Source: an uncultured bacterium
GTDB lineage: Bacteria > Methylomirabilota > Methylomirabilia > Rokubacteriales > CSP1-6
Length of the DNA: 8,846 nucleotides
Direction of reading: 5' to 3'
Assembly: GCA_946479205.1 (NCBI GenBank)
Contig: CAMLFJ010000097.1
Span: 1-8,846 of the forward strand
The notes beneath the pieces were generated by a model. The model did no database searches. It saw nothing but the letters and a program-made list of their open reading frames with translations, and was not told the origin of the DNA. A program made the position numbers and the translations under genes. Of the stretch, positions 1-6,186 are shown piece by piece. How positions within the stretch are numbered: position 1 is the first letter of the stretch; every line of letters starts with the position of its first letter.

Positions 1-628
1 CCGGGTTCAGGTTGAGGCTCATCGGCCAGAACCCGCGCTCGCCCGCGAGCTTGAGGGTGTCCGAGTTCTTGCTGAGCCCGGCGACGCCGATCGGCGGGTG
101 CGGCTTCTGGAACGGGTAGATGTGGGGCTTGAGCGTGCCGAACATCGTCCCGGTCTTGGTGACGTGCCAGTACTTGCCCTTGTAGTCGAACTCCGGCTCG
201 TCGCTCCAGAGGCGCAGGATGATGTCGAGCGACTCGCGCGTCATGTCGCGGTTCTGCCCGGACATGCCGTCCACGTTGAACATCGACCAGTCGCTCGGCA
301 GCCCGCTCGCGGCCACCCCGAAGTTGAGCCGGCCCTGGGCCAGGTGATCGAGCATCGCGACCCGGTTCGCCAGCTCGGCCGGATGGTGGTACGGCATCAG
401 GAAGCCGCCGGGGCCGATGCGCATGCGCTTGGTCTGCATGAGGGCCTGGGCCACCAGCAGGTCCGGCGAGGGATGCGGCTCCCAGGGCGCGGTATGGTGC
501 TCGCCGATCCAGGCCTCGCTGAAGCCCAGCTCGTCGGCCCAGCGGAGCACCTGGAGGTCCCACTGGTGCCCGTCGAAGAGCGTCCGCTCCGGCGGGTGCG
601 ACGGCATCGTGAACAGTCCGTGGTCCAT
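1..628 (-). CDS. LLM-class flavin-dependent monooxygenase, N-terminal part (runs off the window)
   Basis: Partial gene: 209 codons from the ATG at 628 are visible and the frame is still open at base 1. The family usually has about 330-380 residues, so roughly the first 60% is here. The product begins MDHGLFTMPSHPPERTL. It carries the luciferase-family core: a first strand, then W-A-D-E-L-G-F (residues 30-36), the E-H-H motif at 43-45 that lines the flavin pocket in this superfamily, the R-I-G-P-G-G-F segment at 70-76, and H-P-A-E-L-A-N-R (82-89) before L-D-H-L-A-Q-G-R (93-100). The family uses reduced FMN and O2 to oxygenate small organic substrates in the cytosol. The sequence resembles the limonene monooxygenase/alkanal monooxygenase branch, but the substrate cannot be read from it. 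The start is set by AGGAGGT five bases upstream. It lies 19 bp downstream of the M81 peptidase gene and is probably cotranscribed with it. Confidence 0.9.
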   Translation of the reverse strand, partial: MDHGLFTMPSHPPERTLFDGHQWDLQVLRWADELGFSEAWIGEHHTAPWEPHPSPDLLVAQALMQTKRMRIGPGGFLMPYHHPAELANRVAMLDHLAQGRLNFGVAASGLPSDWSMFNVDGMSGQNRDMTRESLDIILRLWSDEPEFDYKGKYWHVTKTGTMFGTLKPHIYPFQKPHPPIGVAGLSKNSDTLKLAGERGFWPMSLNLNP

Positions 629-633
629 GGCGT

Positions 634-640
634 ACCTCCT
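634..640 (-). promoter_or_regulatory. Strong ribosome binding site of the flavin monooxygenase
   Basis: The minus strand reads AGGAGGT, a near-perfect anti-16S match, with a five-base spacer to the ATG at 628. It fixes that start and contrasts with the M81 gene upstream, which has no such site. The second gene of this pair may therefore be translated more efficiently than the first. Confidence 0.8.
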
Positions 641-647
641 TTGCGGA

Positions 648-2120
648 TTACAGGTCCTGCTCGAAGGGATAGAGCGGCCGCCGGCGGTTCCGGTAGGTGA
701 AGAGCCGCAGGTCGGAGCTGGTCACGCCGTCCCCGTCGCAGAGGACGATGTGCCGGGCGATCGGCTCGAATCCGGCCCGGAAATGCTGGCGTGACTTGAT
801 CAGCACGTACTTCTTGCGACGCGGGTCGATGCCGCAGTGGGTGAAGACGCCGGTGTCGAAGGGCTCGCTGCGCCCCTCCGAGACCACGATCTGCATGGCC
901 CCGGTGTCGAGCACCGCGGTCTTGCCCATGCGTACGCGCGTGCCGGTGGCCATCGGCCCGGTGACGGTGAACTCCCCGTCGGTGATGCGCGTGACCTTGC
1001 CGGTCACGCTCAACGGCTTGCCGGAGAGGTTGATCTGCGGCATGTCGATGCGCCCGCCCAGCGGCAGCGTGACCCCGGCCGCGGTGCCCGCCTCCACGAG
1101 GCGCCGCACCCCCGCCGGATCGCAGATGGGCCCCGCCACCACGTCGGTCAGCCCCTGCCGCATGACCTCCTCGATCACGCTCATCACGTCCTGGGTGCCG
1201 CCGGAGGCGGTGTTGTCGCCGTGGTCCACCAAGACGATTGGTCCTTCGCTCAGCGTGCGGGCGTGGGCGACCTGGCCGGCCAGGGGGGCGCCGTTGTAGA
1301 GATAGTCCGCGCGCCGCTCCCAGGCCATCGCGAGCAGCCGGTCGCGCAGCGACCGGCCCGCATCCGTGCGACGATCGCACACGATGACCGCGGAGAGGGA
1401 GATGTGCGGGATGTCGGAGTGCGGGAAGCCGCCGAACACGGAGGCGTTGAGCACCGCGCCCGAGGCCTCCGCGGCCATCGCCATGTCCATCACGTCCTTC
1501 ATGGGCTGGCGGGACGGGGTGTGGACCAGCGTGCTCGTCATCATGGGCAGCGAGCCCCACACCATCACCGGCTCGATCTCCCCGCGCAGCGCCCGCATCA
1601 TGGTGCGCCCGGCGCGCTGGCCGGTGTCGCCCATGTCCACGTGGGGATACGTGCAGTAGCCGGCGATGACGTTCGCGTTGTCCACCATCGCCGCCGTCAT
1701 GTGCGAGTGGAAGTCGAGCCCCACCGCGATCGGCACCGTCGGCGCCACCGCGCGGATGCGGCGCAGCAGCTCGCCCTCGCCGTCGTCCACGTGCTCGGCC
1801 ACCATCGCGCCGTGCAGGGCCAGGAACACCGCGTCGCAGCCGCCGCGCACCGCGCGCACGATGGCCTCGACCATGTCCTCGTAGGCCGCCCGCTCCACGT
1901 AGCCGGACGGGTGCGCGCCTCCCGCCACCGGCAGGACGATCTCCGCGCCCGCCTGCTGGGCCACGTGCAGGAAGCCCCCGAGCTGGGTATTGGTGTCCTT
2001 GAACTCCGCGACGGCGGCCTCGCCCTGGAGCGGCCGGAACGACGCGAGCGGGGTGGGCACCGGGGAGAAGGTATTGGTCTCGTGCATCATCATCGCGAGG
2101 ACGAGCTTGAGGCGGGCCAT
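648..2120 (-). CDS. M81 family metallopeptidase (microcystinase C / MlrC-like)
   Basis: A complete 490-residue protein with the two M81/MlrC domains (N-terminal DUF1485-type plus C-terminal). Conserved blocks are H-E-T-N-T-F-S-P (13-20), A-L-H-G-A-M (101-106), G-L-D-F-H-S-H-M-T (134-142), T-Y-P-H-V-D-M (157-163) and D-H-G-D-N-T-A-S-G-G (299-308). The metal ligands expected from MlrC (Glu, His, Asp-x-His, His) map to E14, H103, D136/H138 and H160, with spacing matching the characterised enzyme as I recall it. MlrC opens the linearised microcystin tetrapeptide. Most homologues in soil bacteria have no known substrate, so a zinc-dependent hydrolase of small peptides or amides is the safe call. 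No signal peptide is seen. ATG 2120 is the only possible upstream start, since an in-frame TAG lies five codons before it (2133-2135), and it places HETNTF where family members have it. No Shine-Dalgarno is visible; see the divergent spacer. Confidence 0.93.
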   Translation of the reverse strand: MARLKLVLAMMMHETNTFSPVPTPLASFRPLQGEAAVAEFKDTNTQLGGFLHVAQQAGAEIVLPVAGGAHPSGYVERAAYEDMVEAIVRAVRGGCDAVFLALHGAMVAEHVDDGEGELLRRIRAVAPTVPIAVGLDFHSHMTAAMVDNANVIAGYCTYPHVDMGDTGQRAGRTMMRALRGEIEPVMVWGSLPMMTSTLVHTPSRQPMKDVMDMAMAAEASGAVLNASVFGGFPHSDIPHISLSAVIVCDRRTDAGRSLRDRLLAMAWERRADYLYNGAPLAGQVAHARTLSEGPIVLVDHGDNTASGGTQDVMSVIEEVMRQGLTDVVAGPICDPAGVRRLVEAGTAAGVTLPLGGRIDMPQINLSGKPLSVTGKVTRITDGEFTVTGPMATGTRVRMGKTAVLDTGAMQIVVSEGRSEPFDTGVFTHCGIDPRRKKYVLIKSRQHFRAGFEPIARHIVLCDGDGVTSSDLRLFTYRNRRRPLYPFEQDL

Positions 2121-2146
2121 GCCGGGAGCATACTATCGCCCGGGAG
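2121..2146. promoter_or_regulatory. 26-bp divergent spacer with a shared AT-rich core
   Basis: This is the whole gap between the divergent ATGs at 2120 (minus) and 2147 (plus). Its only AT-rich stretch is ATACTAT at 2130-2136. On the plus strand TACTAT (2131-2136) matches the -10 consensus at 4 of 6 bases and predicts a transcription start near 2143. On the minus strand TAGTAT (2135 to 2130) also matches at 4 of 6 and predicts a start near 2123. Either would give a leader of only about 3-4 bases, which fits the lack of a usable Shine-Dalgarno for both genes. CCGGGAG occurs twice as a direct repeat (2122-2128 and 2140-2146). No convincing -35 was identified. The promoter reading is inference. 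Confidence 0.4.
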
Positions 2147-3388
2147 ATGACGCACCTGTACTTCACCGGCTTCGACTGTCTCGGGTGCCGCGCCGCGTAC
2201 GCGCCGGACCAGGATCTCCTCCTCTGCCCGCGCTGCCACCAGCTCCTCGAGGCCCGCTACGATCTGGCCCGCTTCGGCCGCGAGGTGGACCGCGACGCGC
2301 TGGCCCGGCGCCCCGCCGGGGTGTGGCGCTGGCGGGAGCTGCTGCCCGTGCTCGACCCGTCGCGCATCGTCACGCTGGGCGAGGGCGGCACTCCGTTCCT
2401 GCGCTCCGAGCGGATCGCCCAGGCCTGCGGGGTGCGCGAGCTGTGGCTCAAGTCCGACGCGGCCAATCCCACCGGCTCGCTGAAGGACCGGTCGATCACG
2501 GTGTCGGCGACCAAGGCCATGGAGTTCGGCTACGACGTGCTCGCCTGCGACTCCACCGGCAACAAGGCCTCGTCCACCGCGGCCTACGCCGCGCGCGCCG
2601 GGCTCCGCAGCGTGGTGTTCTGCCCGAAGGACACGCCTCGCCCGAAGATGGCGCAGGCGGTCTTCTTCGGGGCCCGGCTTATTCGGGTCGAGGGACACTA
2701 CTCCGAGATCAACGCGATGTACCGGAAGCTGATCGCGAGTGGGCGCGTGAAGTGGTACGACTGCGGCACCGACAACCCGTTCCGCTACGAGGGCAAGAAG
2801 ACCTACGCCTACGAGATCGCCCAGGACCTGGGCTGGCGGGTTCCCGACCGCGTGCTGCACCCCTGTGCGGGCGGCATGTCGCTCGTGAAGACGTGGAAGG
2901 GCTTCAACGAGCTGCGCACGCTCGGCTGGACCGATCGGCTGCCCAAGATGACCGCGGTGCAGGCCGCGCGGTGCGCGCCCATCGTGGAGTCGTGGAAGAA
3001 GGGCCTGCCGCGCGTGGAGCCGGTGGAGCGGCAGCCCACCATCGCCAGCGCGGTGGCCGCGGCCGACCCGGGCCTGCTGGGCGACCAGACGCTCCTGGCC
3101 GTGCACGCCTCCGACGGCGACGCGCTCGCGGTGGAGGAGGCCGAGATCGTCGAGGCGGTGCGCCTCCTCGGCCAGGAAGGCCTCATGATCGAGCCGAGCG
3201 GCGCGGTCACCGTGGCGGCGGTGCGCCGGGGCGTGCGCGACGGCCTCATCGACCGCGCGGAGTCGGTGGTCTGCGTGCTCACCGGCTCCGGCTTCAAGGA
3301 CTTCGACCGCATCCTGGACCTGGTGGAGATTCCCCGCGACGTCGTCTCGGGCTACGAGGCCATGCTGGCCGAGGCGGAGAGGATCTGA
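2147..3388 (+). CDS. thrC: Threonine synthase-like PLP-dependent enzyme
   Basis: A complete 413-residue, fold-type II PLP enzyme. It opens with a zinc-ribbon-like C-x2-C (C11, C14) and C-x2-C (C27, C30), as in archaeal-type threonine synthases. T-L-G-E-G-G-T-P (76-83) follows, then N-P-T-G-S-L-K-D-R (107-115) with K113 as the expected Schiff-base lysine. S-T-G-N-K-A-S (136-142) is the PLP/substrate loop, A-G-G-M-S (241-245) the phosphate-binding turn, E-P-S-G-A-V (349-354) and L-T-G-S-G-F-K-D (378-385) the C-terminal signature. Threonine synthase converts O-phosphohomoserine to threonine. No homoserine dehydrogenase or kinase gene is nearby, and the next gene is a RidA-type protein, so a paralogue acting as a lyase or deaminase on another substrate is a real alternative. 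There is no Shine-Dalgarno at ATG 2147. It is the first gene of a four-gene operon. Confidence 0.88.
   Translation: MTHLYFTGFDCLGCRAAYAPDQDLLLCPRCHQLLEARYDLARFGREVDRDALARRPAGVWRWRELLPVLDPSRIVTLGEGGTPFLRSERIAQACGVRELWLKSDAANPTGSLKDRSITVSATKAMEFGYDVLACDSTGNKASSTAAYAARAGLRSVVFCPKDTPRPKMAQAVFFGARLIRVEGHYSEINAMYRKLIASGRVKWYDCGTDNPFRYEGKKTYAYEIAQDLGWRVPDRVLHPCAGGMSLVKTWKGFNELRTLGWTDRLPKMTAVQAARCAPIVESWKKGLPRVEPVERQPTIASAVAAADPGLLGDQTLLAVHASDGDALAVEEAEIVEAVRLLGQEGLMIEPSGAVTVAAVRRGVRDGLIDRAESVVCVLTGSGFKDFDRILDLVEIPRDVVSGYEAMLAEAERI
3376..3383 (+). promoter_or_regulatory. Ribosome binding site of the RidA-family gene
   Basis: GGAGAGGA lies inside the last codons of the threonine synthase-like gene, seven bases before ATG 3391. 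It supports that start and excludes the much longer upstream reading in the same frame. Confidence 0.65.
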
Positions 3389-3390
3389 CG

Positions 3391-3861
3391 ATGCCGGACG
3401 CGATGCGGATCGAGAAGAAGCTCGCCAGGCTCGGGCTCGAGCTGCCGCAGCCCCCGGTGCCGGTCGGCAACTACCTGCCCGCCGCGCGCGCCGGCAATCT
3501 CGTCTTCACCTCCGGCCAGACCGCCCGGATCAACGGGGTACGCCGCCACGTGGGCGTGGTCGGGCAGGAGGTGAGCCAGGCGGACGCCTACCTCTCGGCC
3601 CGCGACGCGACGCTCAACTGCCTGGCCTGCGTGAAGCAGGCGGTCGGCTCGCTCGACCGGGTGAAGCGCGTGGTCAAGGTGATCGGCTTCGTCAACGCGG
3701 GGCGCGACTTCGACGCCCAGCCCGCGGCCATCAACGGCGCGTCCGATCTGCTCGAGCAGCTCTTCGGCGCGGCCGGGCGCCACGCCCGCAGCGCGGTCGG
3801 CCTCTCCTCCCTGCCGTCCAACGTCTCGATCGAGATCGAGCTGATCGTGGAGGTGCGATAG
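3391..3861 (+). CDS. RidA/YjgF-family protein (chorismate-mutase-like subgroup)
   Basis: A 156-residue protein, a little longer than E. coli RidA (about 128) because of an N-terminal extension of roughly 20 residues, as is usual for the YjgF endoribonuclease-like subgroup. Recognisable blocks are V-F-T-S-G-Q-T (38-44), D-R-V-K-R-V-V-K-V-I-G-F-V (89-101), I-N-G-A-S-D-L-L (114-121), H-A-R-S-A-V-G (131-137) and V-S-I-E-I-E (145-150). R133 aligns with the catalytic Arg105 of E. coli RidA, and E148 with Glu120, so enamine/imine deaminase activity is plausible. RidA proteins hydrolyse 2-aminoacrylate and related intermediates released by PLP enzymes, which fits the PLP enzyme gene ending two bases upstream. 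No membrane or export signal is seen; it is probably a cytosolic trimer, from the family. The stop at 3859-3861 abuts the next ATG, so translation is probably coupled. Confidence 0.92.
   Translation: MPDAMRIEKKLARLGLELPQPPVPVGNYLPAARAGNLVFTSGQTARINGVRRHVGVVGQEVSQADAYLSARDATLNCLACVKQAVGSLDRVKRVVKVIGFVNAGRDFDAQPAAINGASDLLEQLFGAAGRHARSAVGLSSLPSNVSIEIELIVEVR
3849..3855 (+). promoter_or_regulatory. Ribosome binding site of the dehydrogenase
   Basis: GGAGGTG sits in the last codons of the RidA gene, six bases before ATG 3862. It is the strongest Shine-Dalgarno in the plus operon and fixes the dehydrogenase start directly after the RidA TAG. Confidence 0.75.
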
Positions 3862-4947
3862 ATGCGCGCAGCCGTGATGCGGAACAAGCGACTCGTGACC
3901 ACCGACCTGCCCCGGCCCGATCCGGGGCCGGGCGAGGTGCTGGTCAAGACCCTGGCCTGCGGCATCTGCGGCTCCGATCTCCACGCGCTCCGGCACGCCG
4001 AGCAGTTCGTGGCCGCCTCGCGCCGCGCGGGCAGCGTCTTCACGATGGATCTCGCGCGCGACGTGGTGATGGGCCACGAGTTCTGCGCGGAGGTGGTCGA
4101 GTACGGGCCCGGGACCACCGGGGCGCTCCGGCCCGGCACGCGGGTCTGCTCCCGGCCGAGCCTCATCCGCGCGGACGGCCCGCGCACCGTCGGCTACTCC
4201 AACGACACGCCCGGCGGCTACGCCGAGTACATGCGGCTCACCGAGGCGCTGCTCCTCCCGGTGCCGAACGGGCTCAGTACCGAGCACGCCGCCCTCACCG
4301 AGCCGATGGCGGTGGGCCTCCACGCGGTGGCCAAGGCGCGGCTCGAGCCCGACGACGCGCCGCTCGTGATCGGCTGCGGCCCGGTGGGCCTCGCGGTGAT
4401 CGCGGCGCTGCGCCTGCACGGCGCGCGGCCCATCGTGGCCGCGGACTTCTCGGCCCGCCGCCGCGAGCTGGCCACCGCGCTGGGCGCCGACCTCGTGGTG
4501 GATCCCGCGACGACCACGCCGTGGCAGAGCTGGCGGGAGGCCGCGGTCTGGCGCGACGCGAGCCGGGCGCCGGTCCTGCCGCCCTGGATCAAGGGGCCGG
4601 CGGTGCGTCCGGCCGTCGTCTTCGAGTGCGTCGGCGTGCCCGGCGTGCTCGACCAGCTCATGGCCGCCTCCCCGCGGGGCACGCGCATCGTGGTGGTCGG
4701 CGTGTGCATGGAGGCCGACACGATCTACCCGATGCTCGGCATCAGCAAGGAGCTGAACCTGCAGTTCGTGCTGGGCTACACCCCGGACGAGTTCGCGGCC
4801 ACCCTCGCGCACATCGGGGAGGGCCGTATCCCGGTCGCGCCGCTGATCACCGGTAAGGTGGGCGTCGAGGGCGTGGCCGGCGCGTTCGAGGCCCTCGCCT
4901 CCCCCGAGCGCCACGCCAAGATCCTCGTCGAGCCCTGGCGGGCTTGA
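3862..4947 (+). CDS. Zinc-type medium-chain alcohol/polyol dehydrogenase
   Basis: A 361-residue MDR-superfamily NAD(P)-dependent dehydrogenase. The catalytic domain has G-I-C-G-S-D-L-H (34-41) with C36 as zinc ligand, G-H-E-F (71-74) with H72/E73, and T-E-P (146-148) with E147 in the position that binds zinc in sorbitol dehydrogenase-like members. The Rossmann motif G-C-G-P-V-G (171-176) is followed by A-A-D-F-S (193-197), where D195 suggests NAD rather than NADP. Two features depart from the textbook fold. The link between CGICGSDLH and GHEF is long (about residues 42-70). The lobe that normally holds four structural-zinc cysteines has only C96. The family oxidises alcohols or polyols or reduces carbonyls; the substrate is not readable here. 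It starts immediately after the RidA stop, and its last bases overlap the MFS start (TTGA), pointing to one transcript. Confidence 0.92.
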   Translation: MRAAVMRNKRLVTTDLPRPDPGPGEVLVKTLACGICGSDLHALRHAEQFVAASRRAGSVFTMDLARDVVMGHEFCAEVVEYGPGTTGALRPGTRVCSRPSLIRADGPRTVGYSNDTPGGYAEYMRLTEALLLPVPNGLSTEHAALTEPMAVGLHAVAKARLEPDDAPLVIGCGPVGLAVIAALRLHGARPIVAADFSARRRELATALGADLVVDPATTTPWQSWREAAVWRDASRAPVLPPWIKGPAVRPAVVFECVGVPGVLDQLMAASPRGTRIVVVGVCMEADTIYPMLGISKELNLQFVLGYTPDEFAATLAHIGEGRIPVAPLITGKVGVEGVAGAFEALASPERHAKILVEPWRA

Positions 4948-6143
4948 CCACCTTCGCGGCACTCCGCGAGCGCAACTACCGCTTCTACTGGGTCGGCCTC
5001 GTGTTCTACGTGCTCGGCCATCGCGCCGAGTACGTGACCTTCGCGTGGCTGGTCTGGGAGGCCACCCACGACGCGCTCCACCTGGGCTACCTCGGGCTCG
5101 CCCAGGGTGTCCCGCTGGTCGTCTTCCAGCTCTGGGGTGGCGTGCTCGCCGATCGCGTGAACCGGCTGCGCCTGCTCCTGGCCACCCAGGTGCTCACCAC
5201 CCTGACCCTCTTCGCCGCCTTCGGCCTCTCCGCCTTCGCGCTGATCCGCGTCGAGCACCTGCTGGTCCTGGCCGCGCTCAGCAATACCTTCCGCGCCTTC
5301 GACGAGCCGACCCGGATGTCCATGGTGCCGCAGATGGTCGGGCGCGAGCGGCTGGCCAACGCGATCGCGCTCGGCTCGATCCCCTGGCAGGCCGGCCGCA
5401 TGATCGGCCCCTCGATCACCGGCATCCTGATCGCGGCCTTCGGCGGCACGGTGGGCCTCGCGATCGCGGCGGTCGCGTCCGCGATGGCGCTCACGATGTA
5501 CTCGCGCCTGCACGTCGACGTGCGGTCGTCCGCGGCGCCCGTCGGCCACATGGGCACCCAGCTCCTCGAGGGGCTGCGCTTCGTCCGCCACAACTTCGTG
5601 TTCGCGGCGCTGATCTGCCTGGCCCTCTTCAACGCGGTCTTCGGCCTCTCCTACGTGACCCTGCTGCCGATCTACGCGGACGTGTACTTCCAGGCCGGCT
5701 CCGCCGGCTTCGGCCTGCTCAACGCCGCGCACGGCACCGGCGCGCTCGTCGGCACCCTGATCGTGGCCACGCTGGCGACGCGCATCCGTCACCGCGGCCT
5801 CGTCATCCTGACCGGCGCGGCGGGCATGGGCGCAGGTCTCGCGATCTTCTCGCAGTCGCCCGGCCTCGGCCTCGCGATGCCGATGCTGGCCGCGGTCGGC
5901 TTCAGCAACACGTTCTACCTGACCCAGGTGAGCACGCATCTGCAGCAGGCGGTGCCCGATCACCTGCGTGGCCGCGTGATGAGCCTCTACGCGCTCTGCT
6001 GGAACCTGCTGCCGCTCGGCGGCCTGCTGGGCGGCGTCCTCGCGGCGGCGGTGAACGCCCGCTTCGCGGTGCTGGTGGGCGGGGCGATGGTGGCGGCCAA
6101 CGCGCTCGTCCTCCTCGCGTCCCGCCGAGTCCGGCTGCTATAA
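4944..6143 (+). CDS. MFS transporter, MFS_3 / EntS-like exporter family
   Basis: A 399-residue inner-membrane protein with about 12 hydrophobic segments, approximately at 12-36, 46-68, 76-100, 103-118, 145-165, 168-186, 218-246, 252-275, 285-303, 308-330, 346-370 and 372-393. A polar central loop (187-217) separates the halves. It begins T-T-F-A-A-L-R-E-R-N-Y-R-F, typical of this family. Motif A appears as G-G-V-L-A-D-R-V-N-R (65-74) after segment 2, and the MFS_3 hallmark F-D-E-P-T-R-M-S-M-V-P (119-129) is present. This branch is mostly proton-driven efflux (enterobactin exporter EntS, macrolide pump Mef), so export is more likely than uptake, by inference. The start is the uncommon TTG 4944, overlapping the dehydrogenase stop by four bases; no ATG lies near. 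Its cargo may be a product or toxic intermediate of the three upstream enzymes. The stop codon lies inside a promoter-like TATAAT. Confidence 0.88.
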   Translation: MTTFAALRERNYRFYWVGLVFYVLGHRAEYVTFAWLVWEATHDALHLGYLGLAQGVPLVVFQLWGGVLADRVNRLRLLLATQVLTTLTLFAAFGLSAFALIRVEHLLVLAALSNTFRAFDEPTRMSMVPQMVGRERLANAIALGSIPWQAGRMIGPSITGILIAAFGGTVGLAIAAVASAMALTMYSRLHVDVRSSAAPVGHMGTQLLEGLRFVRHNFVFAALICLALFNAVFGLSYVTLLPIYADVYFQAGSAGFGLLNAAHGTGALVGTLIVATLATRIRHRGLVILTGAAGMGAGLAIFSQSPGLGLAMPMLAAVGFSNTFYLTQVSTHLQQAVPDHLRGRVMSLYALCWNLLPLGGLLGGVLAAAVNARFAVLVGGAMVAANALVLLASRRVRLL

Positions 6144-6144
6144 T
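6136..6144 (+). promoter_or_regulatory. Extended -10 promoter element upstream of the ABM gene
   Basis: TGCTATAAT is a perfect extended -10 (TGn plus TATAAT) in otherwise very GC-rich DNA, overlapping the MFS stop codon (6141-6143). No good -35 is seen 16-18 bases upstream, which an extended -10 can tolerate. The predicted start near 6151 gives a leader of about 36 bases containing the Shine-Dalgarno, so the small monooxygenase could be transcribed independently of the upstream operon. Confidence 0.55.
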
Positions 6145-6173
6145 CGCGCCCACGCTCCTCACCCGCTCGAACC

Positions 6174-6180
6174 AAGGAGA
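6174..6180 (+). promoter_or_regulatory. Ribosome binding site of the ABM gene
   Basis: AAGGAGA lies six bases before ATG 6187 in a 43-bp intergenic gap. It is a good match and spacing, and it fixes the start. Confidence 0.8.
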
Positions 6181-6186
6181 CCTGTC

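Noticed and set aside
419..428. Palindrome GCGCATGCGC
   Set aside because: It lies inside the flavin monooxygenase coding sequence and arises from Arg-Met-Arg codons. In DNA this GC-rich, a 10-base palindrome is expected by chance.
397..2166. 589-codon minus-strand open frame, and 437-codon plus-strand frame at 837-2150, over the M81 gene
   Set aside because: Arg/Gly/Ala/His-rich low-complexity translations with no family motif. They are shadows that stay open because GC-rich DNA has few stops; the 490-residue M81 frame explains the region.
1990..3390. Apparent 1.4-kb N-terminal extension of the RidA frame
   Set aside because: The extension is the out-of-frame shadow of the threonine synthase-like gene. 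A Shine-Dalgarno at 3376-3383 and family length place the RidA start at 3391.
4944..4949. TTGACC as a -35 box
   Set aside because: No -10-like hexamer follows at 15-19 bases, and the bases are explained by the overlapping stop (TGA) and start (TTG) codons.
3352..4962. 536-codon minus-strand frame opposite the RidA and dehydrogenase genes
   Set aside because: The composition is His/Arg/Gly/Ala-rich with no recognisable domain, and the opposite strand carries two clear families with good ribosome binding sites.
4776..5963. 395-codon minus-strand frame opposite the MFS gene
   Set aside because: Charged, repetitive translation with no motif; the plus strand encodes a clear 12-segment transporter.
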